The notes beneath the pieces were generated by a model. That model worked only from the letters and a program-made list of their open reading frames with translations, did no database searches and was not told the DNA's origin. A DNA stretch of 64,000 nucleotides, taken from NCBI RefSeq assembly GCF_902859805.1, contig NZ_CADIKC010000003.1:62001-126000 (forward strand), in the 5' to 3' direction. Source of the DNA: Paraburkholderia sediminicola (lineage in GTDB: Bacteria > Pseudomonadota > Gammaproteobacteria > Burkholderiales > Burkholderiaceae). A program made the position numbers and the translations under genes. Shown here one piece after another: positions 44,782 to 53,671 of the stretch. Position 1 is the stretch's first letter. Each line of letters opens with the position of its first letter.

Positions 44782-46446
44782 TCAATGGGTACCGCGCTTG
44801 TGCGGGTTTTTCCTGGGCTTGCTGCCGCGCGGTTCGGCGATGGGGTCGGAGACCTTCGTGAATCCCTGGGACGGTCCCTGATAGACCCATTCGAGCAAGG
44901 CGTCGTGCGCGGCGCGCGCGGCCTCCGAATGCGGGTCGTTGATCAGGCTCACCACCACGTAGCTGTTGCCATCCGCCGAGGCTACATAACCGGCGATCGC
45001 CCGCACGTCGCGCAGGGTGCCGGTCTTGATGTGCGCGTTGCCGCCTGCGCCCTGGTTGGTCAAGCGGTTGCGCATGGTGCCGTCGACACCCGCAATCGGC
45101 AGCGACTCCACGAACACCTGGGCGACCGGGCTCGCATTGGCCCGCTGCAGCAGATCGGCGAGCGAGAGCGCGGTGACGTGCTCGTCGCGCGACAAGCCCG
45201 AGCCGTTGTCGAGCGTCAGGTATTGCATATCGACGCTGTCGCGGCGCAGAAAGTCCTCGATGGCGCGCGCCGATTTCGCGGGCGTGGCGGGCGCTTTTTC
45301 TTCCGTGGCGCCGATGGTCAGGAACAGGTTGCGCGCCATCGTGTTGTTACTGAACTTGTTGATGTCGCGCACGATGTCGGACAGCATCGGCCCCTGGTGC
45401 GTGGCGACGAGGCGCGCGCCGACCGGCACCGGGCCTTCGCGGGTCGCGCCGCTGAACGTGCCGCCGGTTTGCTGCCACAGGGCGAGGAAACCGCCTGCGA
45501 AGAACGCGGAGTGATCGAGCACCGCGACGTTGATCGTGCGCGGGCCGCAGCGCACCGAGTAGTCGCCGTCGAACGACGCCACCACGGTGCCGTTCGGCTG
45601 TGGCGTGACAGTGGGCGAGACGGCGGCGGCGTCGCCGCGGCACGGACCGTTGACGGCGTGCATCTGATTGTCGATCTGCAACTGCGAGAGCGCGGGCAGC
45701 ACGTCGATGGCGACGCTGCCGTCCGGCGAAGGTGTCAGCGTGAACGACAGCGATTTGAAGGCGTACAGCAGCGGATCGGGGCCGACGTTGTACGGCGCGG
45801 TGGCGTCGTCGTCGAACGGCGGCAGATCGCGCGTGGAGGCGTCGAAATAGCGCTTGTCGAGCACCAGCGCGCCGTCGATGCCGTTGATCCCCGCCTTGTG
45901 GATCTTCTGCACGAGGTCGATCAGTTCTTCGGGCACGAGTTTCGGATCGCCCGTGCCCTGAATGTACAGATTGCCGTGCAGCACGCCGTTGGCGTCGAGC
46001 GTGCCGTCAGCGTAGGCGCTCGTGCGCCAGCGATACTCCGGGCCGAGGATCGACAGGCCGGAGTAGGTGGTGACGAGTTTCATCGTCGAGGCGGGCATCA
46101 TCGGCTTGCCGGCGTTCAGCGCGAGGATCGGCGTGCGGTCGCCCACTTTCTCGACCACCACGCTGATCGACGACAACGGCACGTGCGCGCGCTGCAAGCC
46201 GAGCATTACCGGCTGCGGCAACACCGTCGTAACGTTGACGCTCGGATGCGTGGTCTTGATGCGCGCCTGTGCGGTGAGCGGCAACGCCGCGCCACCGCTG
46301 CCGAGCGCGGCGCAGGTAAGCAGCAACGCCGCCGAGCGCGCAGCAAACCGGCGAGGCAGAGAGTCAGCAACAGGAGAAGAAGGCGAACGCAGCGCTACAC
46401 GGCGTGCGAGAGAGTGCAAGAAAGCGGGCAAAAAAGCGTGCGTCAT
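44782..46446 (-). CDS. dacB: D-alanyl-D-alanine carboxypeptidase/endopeptidase (PBP4)
   Basis: DacB trims and splits peptidoglycan cross-links in the periplasm. The 554-residue protein starts at ATG 46446 and carries an N-terminal export signal (hydrophobic AARSAALLLTCAALGSGGAA). Active-site motifs of serine D,D-peptidases are present: SxxK in MPASTMKLV, the SxN-type segment NKFSNNTMARN and the KTG in HIKTGTLRDV. The large inserted domain typical of PBP4 lies between the first two motifs. The C-terminus has an unusual Lys/Arg-rich tail. It is divergent to the QseBC-like regulator pair. Confidence 0.92.
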   Translation of the reverse strand: MTHAFLPAFLHSLARRVALRSPSSPVADSLPRRFAARSAALLLTCAALGSGGAALPLTAQARIKTTHPSVNVTTVLPQPVMLGLQRAHVPLSSISVVVEKVGDRTPILALNAGKPMMPASTMKLVTTYSGLSILGPEYRWRTSAYADGTLDANGVLHGNLYIQGTGDPKLVPEELIDLVQKIHKAGINGIDGALVLDKRYFDASTRDLPPFDDDATAPYNVGPDPLLYAFKSLSFTLTPSPDGSVAIDVLPALSQLQIDNQMHAVNGPCRGDAAAVSPTVTPQPNGTVVASFDGDYSVRCGPRTINVAVLDHSAFFAGGFLALWQQTGGTFSGATREGPVPVGARLVATHQGPMLSDIVRDINKFSNNTMARNLFLTIGATEEKAPATPAKSARAIEDFLRRDSVDMQYLTLDNGSGLSRDEHVTALSLADLLQRANASPVAQVFVESLPIAGVDGTMRNRLTNQGAGGNAHIKTGTLRDVRAIAGYVASADGNSYVVVSLINDPHSEAARAAHDALLEWVYQGPSQGFTKVSDPIAEPRGSKPRKNPHKRGTH

Positions 46447-46662
46447 GGACAGGCGAGGAAGCAAGATTTCGGGGCGCGGCGGCGCGCGGCAATCCAGAGT
46501 GTGTCGAAGCGGCGCGTGGCGCGCGAAAAACCGCAGCGCGACGCAAAGCGCCCATTGTAGAGACATGCCGCCACGCTGCGGTGAAAAAGCGTCGCGCGGC
46601 GCGCACGTCGGAGCCGGGCGCTAGAATGCGGCATCATCAAATGTTTCGGGACCGTACCAACC

Positions 46663-47325
46663 ATGCGCATATTGCTTGTCGAAGACGACCGGATGATCGC
46701 CGAAGGCGTACGCAAGGCGCTACGCGGTGAAGGCTTCGCGGTCGACTGGGTGGAAGACGGCGAAGCGGCGCTCAGCGCTGCGGCCAGCCAACCTTACGAT
46801 CTGGTGCTGCTCGATCTCGGCCTGCCCAAACGCGACGGGCTCGATGTGCTGCGCACACTGCGCGCCAAAGGCCAGGCCATTCCGGTGCTGATCGTCACCG
46901 CGCGCGACGCGGTAGCCGATCGCGTCAAAGGCCTCGACGCCGGCGCGGACGACTACCTCGTCAAACCTTTCGATCTCGACGAACTCGGCGCCCGCATGCG
47001 CGCGTTGATCCGCCGCCAATCGGGCCGCAGCGATTCGACGATTCGCCACGGCAATCTGACGCTCGATCCGGCCTCGCATCAGGTCACGCTCGACGGCGCG
47101 CCGGTCGCGTTGTCGGCGCGTGAATTCGCTCTGCTCGAAGCGTTGATCGCGCGACCCGGCGCCGTGCTTTCAAAGAGCCAGCTCGAAGAAAAAATGTACG
47201 GATGGGGCGAGGAAATCGGCAGCAATACGGTCGAGGTTTACATCCATGCCCTGCGCAAGAAGCTCGGCGCGGACCTGATCCGCAACGTGCGCGGCCTGGG
47301 TTACATGATCGCGAAGGACGCCTGA
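46663..47325 (+). CDS. OmpR-family response regulator, QseB/PmrA-like
   Basis: A 220-residue response regulator. The receiver domain has D51 (LLDLGLPKRDG) and K101 (DDYLVKPF). The winged helix closes with HALRKKLGADLIRNVRGLGYMI, the form seen in QseB/PmrA/BasR proteins. The kinase gene begins 4 bp later. Two direct-repeat boxes of the PmrA/QseB type (CTTAAG-N5-CTTAAG-like) lie upstream of the htrA gene at the end of this operon, so htrA is the likely target. Divergent from dacB. Confidence 0.93.
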   Translation: MRILLVEDDRMIAEGVRKALRGEGFAVDWVEDGEAALSAAASQPYDLVLLDLGLPKRDGLDVLRTLRAKGQAIPVLIVTARDAVADRVKGLDAGADDYLVKPFDLDELGARMRALIRRQSGRSDSTIRHGNLTLDPASHQVTLDGAPVALSAREFALLEALIARPGAVLSKSQLEEKMYGWGEEIGSNTVEVYIHALRKKLGADLIRNVRGLGYMIAKDA

Positions 47326-47329
47326 GCCG

Positions 47330-48631
47330 ATGCGTTCGATTCGCCGTCAATTGTTGTTCTGGCTGCTGGCGCTGGTGTTGCTCGGCGTCGGCATTGCGGG
47401 TTGGCTGATTTACCGGCAAGCGCTTGCCGAAGCCAACGAACTGTTCGATTACCAGTTGGAGCAGATCGCTGCGGCGCTGCCATCCGAACCGTTCTCCCAG
47501 GTGCTCGGTTCGCGCGACACCGGCGACGAAGGCATCGTGCTGCAAATCTGGAATCGCAACGGCGTGCTGATGTACTACTCGCGCCCGCGTGCGCCGCTCG
47601 CGCCGCGCGCCGAACTCGGCTTTTCGACCGAACACACGGAACGCGGCGACTGGCGTGTGTACGGCGCGATCGTCGGCGATAACGTCGTGCAGCTGGCGCA
47701 GCCGGTTTCGGTGCGCAACCGGCTGGCGGCGAATGTGGCGTTGCGGACTTTGTGGCCATTGATTGTCCTGCTGCCGCTATTGGGCGTGGCGGTGTGGGTC
47801 GTCGTCGGGCGCGGGCTGCGGCCGTTGCGGCGCGTGACCAGCGCGCTGGACGCGCGTCACCCCGAGGCGCTCGATCCCTTGCCCGATCAGCGTCTGCCGC
47901 TCGAGGTGCAGCCGCTCGTGCGGGCGTTGAACGGCCTGCTTGAACGGCTCGCCACTGCGCTCGATATTCAGAAAGCATTTGTCGCCGATGCCGCGCACGA
48001 ATTGCGCACGCCGCTTGCCGCTGTGCAGATCCAGTCGCAACTGGTGGCCCGCGCGAAAGACGACACCACGCGCAGCGAAGCGCTGGCCGATCTGCAGGCA
48101 GGTGTCACGCGCGCCACCCGTCTTGCCGAACAATTGCTGGCGCTCGCGCGTTCGGAGCCGGACGGCGTCGCCGCGACGAACGCGATCGATTTGCGCGCGC
48201 TGCTGCAGGACTGTGTGGTGGCGTACGCGCCGCTTGCGCAGAATCGCGGCGTCGATCTCGGCATCGAGGCGAGCGATGCCGCCACGGTGACGGGCGACGC
48301 CGACGCGCTGCGGGTCATGTTCAACAACCTCGTTGATAACGCAACCAAATACACGCCGCGAGGCGGCCGTGTCGACGTCAGTCTGCATGTGGAAGAAGGG
48401 CATCCGGTGGTGCGGATTGCCGATAGCGGGCCGGGCATCGAGCCGGCCGAACGCGAGCGCGTGTTCGATCGCTTCTACCGGGCAGGCGCCGGCGCGAACC
48501 GCGTGCGCACCGATGTGGCGGGCACCGGCCTCGGCCTTGCGATCGTGCGCCGCATCGCCACGCAACACCATGCGGCGGTGACGCTCGACGAATCGGCGGC
48601 GGGTGGTTTGCAGGTCGATGTGCGCTTCTGA
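47330..48631 (+). CDS. Sensor histidine kinase, QseC/PmrB-like
   Basis: A 433-residue inner-membrane kinase paired with the preceding regulator. TM1 is about residues 6-26 (LLFWLLALVLLGVGIAGWLI), a periplasmic segment spans about 30-140 and TM2 about 142-162 (LIVLLPLLGVAVWVVVG). HAMP follows, then HisKA with FVADAAHELRTPLAA, and the ATPase domain with NLVDNATKYTP, IADSGPGIEP and GTGLGLAIV. The short periplasmic region suits a small-molecule, cation or envelope-stress signal, which is inference. Confidence 0.93.
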   Translation: MRSIRRQLLFWLLALVLLGVGIAGWLIYRQALAEANELFDYQLEQIAAALPSEPFSQVLGSRDTGDEGIVLQIWNRNGVLMYYSRPRAPLAPRAELGFSTEHTERGDWRVYGAIVGDNVVQLAQPVSVRNRLAANVALRTLWPLIVLLPLLGVAVWVVVGRGLRPLRRVTSALDARHPEALDPLPDQRLPLEVQPLVRALNGLLERLATALDIQKAFVADAAHELRTPLAAVQIQSQLVARAKDDTTRSEALADLQAGVTRATRLAEQLLALARSEPDGVAATNAIDLRALLQDCVVAYAPLAQNRGVDLGIEASDAATVTGDADALRVMFNNLVDNATKYTPRGGRVDVSLHVEEGHPVVRIADSGPGIEPAERERVFDRFYRAGAGANRVRTDVAGTGLGLAIVRRIATQHHAAVTLDESAAGGLQVDVRF

Positions 48632-48680
48632 GGGTGAGGCTTTCTGTTCGTAAAGTGACTCGAACGTGGTTTGAACGTGG

Positions 48681-48697
48681 CTTAAGCGAGGCTTAAA
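48681..48697 (+). promoter_or_regulatory. PmrA/QseB-type direct-repeat box 1
   Basis: CTTAAG-N5-CTTAAA: two near-identical hexamers on one helix face, as in the described PmrA box (CTTAAG-N5-CTTAAG type). It lies 114 bp before the htrA start and 50 bp after the stop of the kinase gene. Confidence 0.7.
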
Positions 48698-48734
48698 CAA
48701 GCCTCAAAAATGGGCCTGAAGCGATCTGGCGCTG

Positions 48735-48751
48735 CTTAAGACTCTTTTAAG
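48735..48751 (+). promoter_or_regulatory. PmrA/QseB-type direct-repeat box 2
   Basis: CTTAAG-N5-TTTAAG, the same architecture as box 1 and 54 bp downstream of it on the same strand. Together they suggest direct activation or control of htrA by the adjacent regulator. Confidence 0.7.
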
Positions 48752-48810
48752 CGATGCCACGTACGCTTCATCTCATTCCAAAGCCTCTTTCTCCCAGTCA
48801 GGAGTACACG

Positions 48811-50337
48811 ATGAACGCGAAAACCTTGTCCCGCAGCGCTGTTGCAGTGGCTGTCGCCGTGGCGCTTTCCGCCGGCTATGTGGCGGGGCATCGCGACGTG
48901 CCCGCGCCGCAGGTGATCACGCCGGCGCAGGCCGCGATGATGCCTGCCGAAGCCGCGGCGAAAACCGGCATTCCCGATTTCTCGGGTCTGGTCGAAACGT
49001 ACGGTCCGGCCGTGGTCAACATCAGCGCGAAGCACGTGGTCAAGCAGGCGGCATTGCGCGGTAACGGTGGTAATGGCGGTAACGGCGCCAACGGTGGCAA
49101 CCAGTTGCCGATCGATCCGAGCGATCCCTTCTATCAGTTCTACAAGCACTTCTTCGGCGGCATGCCGGGCATGCAAGGCGGCGACGGCGGCGATGCACCC
49201 GATCAGCCGAGCGCGAGCCTTGGCTCGGGATTCATCGTCAGCAGCGACGGCTACATCCTGACCAACGCTCACGTGGTGGACGGCGCGAACGTCGTCACCG
49301 TGAAGCTCACCGATAAGCGTGAATTCAAGGCGAAAGTGGTCGGCGCCGACAAGCAGTCCGACGTCGCCGTGCTGAAGATCGACGCGAGCAGTCTGCCGAC
49401 CGTGAAGATCGGCGATCCGCGTCAGAGCAAGGTCGGCCAGTGGGTAGTCGCGATCGGCTCGCCTTACGGTTTCGACAACACGGTGACCTCGGGCATCATC
49501 AGCGCGAAGTCTCGCTCGCTGCCGAACGAAAACTACACGCCGTTTATCCAGACCGACGTGCCGGTGAACCCGGGTAATTCGGGCGGCCCGCTGTTCAATC
49601 TGCAAGGCGAAGTGATCGGCATCAACTCGATGATCTATTCGCAGACGGGCGGCTTCCAGGGCCTTTCGTTCGCGATCCCGATCAATGAGGCGATCAAGGT
49701 CAAGGACGACATCGTCAAGACCGGCCATGTGAGCCGCGGACGTCTCGGCGTCGCGGTGCAGGGCATGAACCAGACGCTGGCCGATTCGTTCGGCATGCAG
49801 AAGCCGCAAGGCGCGCTTGTCAGCTCGGTCGATCCGGACGGCCCGGCCGCCAAGGGCGGTCTGCAACCGGGTGACGTGATTCTGTCGGTGAATGGCGAGC
49901 CGGTTAGCGACTCGTCGGATCTGCCGTCACAGGTCGCGGGTCTGGCGCCGGGCAGTTCGGCCACCGTGCAGGTGTGGCGCGACAAGGCCACCAAAGACCT
50001 GAAGGTGACGATCGGTTCGTTGTCGGATGCCAAGGTAGCGTCGGATAAAGCCGATCAGCCGACCCAGCTGCAAGGCCGTCTCGGCGTGGCGGTGCGGCCG
50101 TTGACGCCGGAAGAGAAGAGCGGCGCATCGGTGTCGCACGGTTTGCTGGTGCAGCAATCGGGTGGCGCGGCTGAAAGCGCCGGCATCCAGCCGGGCGACG
50201 TGATTCTGGCCGTCAATGGCCGGCCGGTTACGAGCGTCGATCAGTTGAAGCAGATGATCGCCGGCGCGGGCAACAGCATCGCGTTGCTGATCCAGCGCGA
50301 TAACGCGCAGATCTTCGTGCCGGTCGATCTCGGCTAA
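48811..50337 (+). CDS. Periplasmic Do/HtrA-family serine protease (DegP/MucD-like)
   Basis: A 508-residue envelope protease/chaperone. An N-terminal signal (SAVAVAVAVALSAGYVAG) is followed by a protease domain with the triad H in TNAHVVD, D in SDVAVLKID and S in NPGNSGGPL. Two PDZ domains follow (about 300-385 and 410-500, e.g. GRLGVAVQ and GRLGVAVR). A Gly/Asn-rich insert (GNGGNGGNGANGGN) lies in the N-terminal loop. Length and two PDZ domains match DegP/MucD. It follows the QseBC-like operon, and two PmrA/QseB-type boxes stand in front of it, pointing to induction under envelope stress. A clear terminator follows. Confidence 0.95.
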   Translation: MNAKTLSRSAVAVAVAVALSAGYVAGHRDVPAPQVITPAQAAMMPAEAAAKTGIPDFSGLVETYGPAVVNISAKHVVKQAALRGNGGNGGNGANGGNQLPIDPSDPFYQFYKHFFGGMPGMQGGDGGDAPDQPSASLGSGFIVSSDGYILTNAHVVDGANVVTVKLTDKREFKAKVVGADKQSDVAVLKIDASSLPTVKIGDPRQSKVGQWVVAIGSPYGFDNTVTSGIISAKSRSLPNENYTPFIQTDVPVNPGNSGGPLFNLQGEVIGINSMIYSQTGGFQGLSFAIPINEAIKVKDDIVKTGHVSRGRLGVAVQGMNQTLADSFGMQKPQGALVSSVDPDGPAAKGGLQPGDVILSVNGEPVSDSSDLPSQVAGLAPGSSATVQVWRDKATKDLKVTIGSLSDAKVASDKADQPTQLQGRLGVAVRPLTPEEKSGASVSHGLLVQQSGGAAESAGIQPGDVILAVNGRPVTSVDQLKQMIAGAGNSIALLIQRDNAQIFVPVDLG

Positions 50338-50366
50338 ACGGACATTGATCGCATTGAAGTCATGCT

Positions 50367-50407
50367 TGCCGGTCCTTGCACTTACTATGTACGGACCGGC
50401 ATTTTTT
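50367..50407 (+). terminator. Terminator of the htrA gene
   Basis: The stem TGCCGGTCC/GGACCGGCA surrounds a 16-base loop and is followed by TTTTTT on the plus strand. Confidence 0.85.
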
Positions 50408-50596
50408 CACCTGCTTCAAAGCTGCGGTTTAAAGCTGTATCAAGGCTGTAAAGCAGGGCGCTCTGCGCCGCATGGCGTGGCGCAGCAGCGGTTTCCATAC
50501 GAAGCGAACTGATGGCGGGCACGCAGCTTGCGTCTGCCTTGATCTGGACCCTCCGAGGGATTCCGGATGACAAGGACCTTAAGAAGGAGCGAACCG

Positions 50597-51091
50597 ATGA
50601 AAACCCAACGCAATCAGCGAAGGATCGTAGCCGCCGCGGTCTGCGCAGCGCTCACGCTCGGTCTGGCGGGCGGCGCTTATGCACAGGCGAGTGACGTAAC
50701 GGGCGGCTCGACCGCCGACGAAAGCAGCGCGGGCAACGCAAACGGTGGCGGCCTGCCGCAAATCCAGCACCAGGGCGACGTCTCGTTCGTGTCGGGCGGC
50801 GTCGGCCTCGACGAATCGAAAGCACTGCAGCAGGCGCAAAGCCAGTGGCCGCTGTCGATGCGCTTCACCGGGCCCGGCTCCGATTTTCTCGCCGACATCC
50901 ACGTGCGGATCGTCGACGCGCACAACGGCAATGTGCTGACCGCCACCTCGCGTGGGCCGTATATGCTGGTCAGGCTGCGCCCGGGCCGCTACACCGTGCA
51001 CGCGCAGTACAAGGATAGCGACCAGACCAAGGCGGTGACGATTCCGGCCAAGGGCACCGCCAAGGCCGCGTTCTACTGGAATATGCAATAA
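50597..51091 (+). CDS. Small periplasmic protein with carboxypeptidase-regulatory-like fold
   Basis: A 164-residue exported protein. The signal peptide (VAAAVCAALTLGLAGGAYAQ) starts at ATG 50597 with an AAGGAG site. The mature part has a beta-sandwich-like pattern (HVRIVDAHNGNVLTATSRGPYMLVRLRPGRYTVHAQYKD), the shape of carboxypeptidase-regulatory/transthyretin-like domains. I do not recognise a named family. It is downstream of the htrA terminator with its own promoter region and could be another envelope-stress product. Function unknown. Confidence 0.78.
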   Translation: MKTQRNQRRIVAAAVCAALTLGLAGGAYAQASDVTGGSTADESSAGNANGGGLPQIQHQGDVSFVSGGVGLDESKALQQAQSQWPLSMRFTGPGSDFLADIHVRIVDAHNGNVLTATSRGPYMLVRLRPGRYTVHAQYKDSDQTKAVTIPAKGTAKAAFYWNMQ

Positions 51092-51180
51092 GCGGCTCGC
51101 CTCTTCCGAGCGGCGCCGGACAACACGCCCCGGCGGCATTCAGGAAGGCCGCGCAATCGGCTGAACTTTGGCCGATAATG

Positions 51181-51209
51181 AAGCCACGGGCGCACCCCGT
51201 GGCTTTTTT
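51181..51209 (+). terminator. Terminator after the small periplasmic protein gene
   Basis: The stem AAGCCACGGG/CCCGTGGCTT is followed by TTTTTTG. It lies 90 bp after the previous stop and 59 bp before the DUF427 start. Confidence 0.85.
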
Positions 51210-51267
51210 GTTGCACGACCGCATATCGAGCTGCACCCCGAGTTGTACACCAGCACGGAGCCGAGAC

Positions 51268-51666
51268 ATGAGCGATGCCTTGACGCCTCACGGAAGCCCC
51301 AGACCCGGCGCGAGCACGGGCGGGCACGCCATCGCCATCAGCGGCAACAACCATCGGGTGCGTGTGATTCACGGCGGCGTGACGATGGCCGACACCCAGG
51401 CAGGCCTGACACTCACCGAAACCGGCCTGCCGGACGTGTTCTATTTTCCGCGCGGCGATGTCAACATGGCACGCCTCGAACGCTCCACGCATACTTCGCA
51501 CTGCCCGTTCAAGGGCGACGCCTCGTACTATCATCTGCGCACCGAAGACGGTCTGATCGAAAACGCCGTCTGGAGCTATGAGACGCCGCTTGAACCGGTG
51601 CGACAAATAAAAGGGTATCTCGCGTTTTACGCATCGCGCGTCGACCGTATCGATCAGACGTCCTGA
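51268..51666 (+). CDS. DUF427 domain protein
   Basis: A 132-residue cytoplasmic protein with the DUF427 pattern: VFYFPRGDVNMARLERST, HCPFKGDASYYHL and a closing NAVWSYETPLEPVRQIKGYLAFY. This small beta fold has a conserved Cys (THTSHCPFKGDA). Its role is unknown. The ATG at 51268 is preferred over one at 51178 that lies inside the upstream terminator. A CoxG-like gene follows 32 bp later and may be co-transcribed. Confidence 0.85.
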   Translation: MSDALTPHGSPRPGASTGGHAIAISGNNHRVRVIHGGVTMADTQAGLTLTETGLPDVFYFPRGDVNMARLERSTHTSHCPFKGDASYYHLRTEDGLIENAVWSYETPLEPVRQIKGYLAFYASRVDRIDQTS

Positions 51667-51698
51667 CCGGCTGTCGCGCGTTCATCGGGGAGGCTGCC

Positions 51699-52460
51699 AT
51701 GGAACTGAACGACGCGTTACGGATTCCGCTTGCGCCGTCCGACGTTTGGGACGCGTTGCAGGACCTCGCCTTGTTGCGTGCCAGCCTCGACAACTGCGAG
51801 TCGTTCACGCGCCTTGGCCACGGCGAATACGCACTCACCATGACGGTGCCGCTCGGGCCGTTGCGCGCGCGTTACGAAGCGCGCGCCCACGTAGCCGGCC
51901 AGGATTCCGGACCGGCGGACGCGCAGCGCCGCACCATCAACTTCAAGGCGCGCGCCGAGGGCATTGGCTCCTTGCGCGGACAGATTGAAGTGAGATTGCG
52001 CGCGGACGACGGCTCGCATGGCGTCGGCAGGGAGCGCGGCACGCGGATCGATTACACGATCTGGGCGACCTCGTCCGGGCCGCTTGCTGAGTTGCCCACG
52101 CGCCAGCTCGAAAATGCGCTGCACCAACTGGCCGACGATTTTTTCGACGAGTTCGGCGCTGTTGTGCGCGCCAAGCACGGGCAAGGGCCGAACCGTGCAC
52201 GCGGGTCGGCGGCGCGTCGGCAGCACGTGTTTCTGCGGCCGATTAACCTCGGCGGGATTGCCCGGCGCACGCGCGTGGATCATGGCAATGCGCTGACGGG
52301 GCGGGCGGCGAGCGCATCGCATGGGGCGGCCCACGGCGTGTCGCATGGGGTTTCGCATCGCGAGCCCAATCCGCACGTGGTGCCGAACTGGGCGTGGGCA
52401 GTGATGATTTTTCTGGTGGCGCTGCTGTTGTATGTGGCGCGCTGGATTAGCGAACAGTAA
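51699..52460 (+). CDS. CoxG/SRPBCC-family protein with C-terminal membrane anchor
   Basis: A 253-residue protein of the CoxG type. The SRPBCC fold fills about residues 1-150 (IPLAPSDVWDALQDLALLRASLDNCESFTRLGHGEYALTM). After a Ala/His/Gly-rich linker, residues 228-250 form a single C-terminal helix (AWAVMIFLVALLLYVARWI). CoxG anchors carbon-monoxide dehydrogenase to the membrane, but no cox genes are adjacent; the fold is widely reused for lipid or ligand binding. It follows a DUF427 gene. Confidence 0.82.
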   Translation: MELNDALRIPLAPSDVWDALQDLALLRASLDNCESFTRLGHGEYALTMTVPLGPLRARYEARAHVAGQDSGPADAQRRTINFKARAEGIGSLRGQIEVRLRADDGSHGVGRERGTRIDYTIWATSSGPLAELPTRQLENALHQLADDFFDEFGAVVRAKHGQGPNRARGSAARRQHVFLRPINLGGIARRTRVDHGNALTGRAASASHGAAHGVSHGVSHREPNPHVVPNWAWAVMIFLVALLLYVARWISEQ

Positions 52461-52487
52461 GCGCTTTCACCCGCGCTCATTCGTTGC

Positions 52488-53492
52488 TCACACGCCGCGG
52501 AACTCTCGCCGCCATGCGGATGGCGAGGTGCGGAATGCCTCCGCGAAATGCTGTCGTAGCGAGGCGGTCGAGCCGAATCCGGCAATCCCCGCGATCGCTT
52601 CCACGGACTCATCCGTGCTTTCCAGCAACTGTTGAGCGCGGCCGAGCCGCTGCGCCAGCAGCCATGCGCCGACGGTCGTGCCAGTGGCGAGCCGGAAGCG
52701 CCGCGTAAATGTGCGGCGGCTCATCAGCGCGCGTTCGGCGAGCGTGTCGAGCGTATGTGGCGCATCCAGATTCCCGCTTACCCAATCGAGCAGGCAGGAC
52801 AGACGGTCGCCGCGGACGTTCGGCGCCACCGGTTGCTGGATGAATTGCGCCTGGCCACCCTGGCGATGCGGCGGCACCACCAGGCGCCGCGCGACATAGT
52901 TCGCCGCCTCGGCGCCGCACATCTTGCGCAGGACGTGCAGACAGCAGTCGAGGCCGGCGGCGGTGCCGGCCGAGGTCAGTACGTTGCCGTCGTCGACATA
53001 GAGCACGTCGGGATCGAGCCGCACGCGCGGAAAGCGGCGCGCGAAGTCGTCTGCGCACGCCCAGTGGGTCGACGCCGGCCGGTCGTCGAGAATGCCGGCG
53101 GCGGCCAGCACGAACGCGCCCAGGCACAGCCCGACCAGCTGGGCGCCGCGTGAATGGGCGGCGCGCAGTGCGTCGAGCAGGGCGGCGGGCGGCGTCTCGT
53201 CCGGATCGCGCCAGCTTGGCACGATGATCGTATCCGCGTCGGCGAGCGCTTCGAGCCCATGGGTGACCGCGATCGAGAAGCCGGCGGTGGTGGTCAGCGC
53301 GCCGGGTTCGCTGGCGCAGACGCGAAAGTCGAAATCGGGCAAGCCGCCATTGCTGCGGTCCTCGCCGAACACCACGCACGGTACCGAAAGATGGAACGGG
53401 CTGATGCCGTCGAACGCGACGACCGCGACGACGTGGCGAGGCGCGTCGACGCGCCCGACGGTAGAGGAGGTGGATGTAGCCGTCATTCTCAA
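52488..53492 (-). CDS. GlxA-family regulator (DJ-1/PfpI plus AraC HTH)
   Basis: A 334-residue transcriptional regulator. The N-terminal DJ-1/PfpI-like domain (about 20-200) has the strand pattern VVAVVAFDGISPFHLSVPCVVFGED and a nucleophile-like Cys in LVGLCLGAFVLAAAG. The C-terminal AraC-type HTH covers about 230-330 (LAERALMSRRTFTRRFRLATG and AIAGIAGFGSTASLRQHFAEAF). Such GlxA proteins often control amidase, nitrogen or detoxification genes. It is divergent to the isochorismatase-family gene, its likely target. Confidence 0.92.
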   Translation of the reverse strand: MRMTATSTSSTVGRVDAPRHVVAVVAFDGISPFHLSVPCVVFGEDRSNGGLPDFDFRVCASEPGALTTTAGFSIAVTHGLEALADADTIIVPSWRDPDETPPAALLDALRAAHSRGAQLVGLCLGAFVLAAAGILDDRPASTHWACADDFARRFPRVRLDPDVLYVDDGNVLTSAGTAAGLDCCLHVLRKMCGAEAANYVARRLVVPPHRQGGQAQFIQQPVAPNVRGDRLSCLLDWVSGNLDAPHTLDTLAERALMSRRTFTRRFRLATGTTVGAWLLAQRLGRAQQLLESTDESVEAIAGIAGFGSTASLRQHFAEAFRTSPSAWRREFRGV

Positions 53493-53671
53493 TCGCCCCG
53501 TGACATTTAACGATGACCCAACGATGGCCCGATTCTAGCGAAGATTGTCATTCGGGTCGCTATCGTCGAAATGGCGGCTGACGAACAATGCTTCATCGCC
53601 GCTGCCTGCAGAACGCCCATCCCGGGCCGTGCAGCGCGAGCCCTAACTGCTCAACCGACAGGAGTCTTGCC

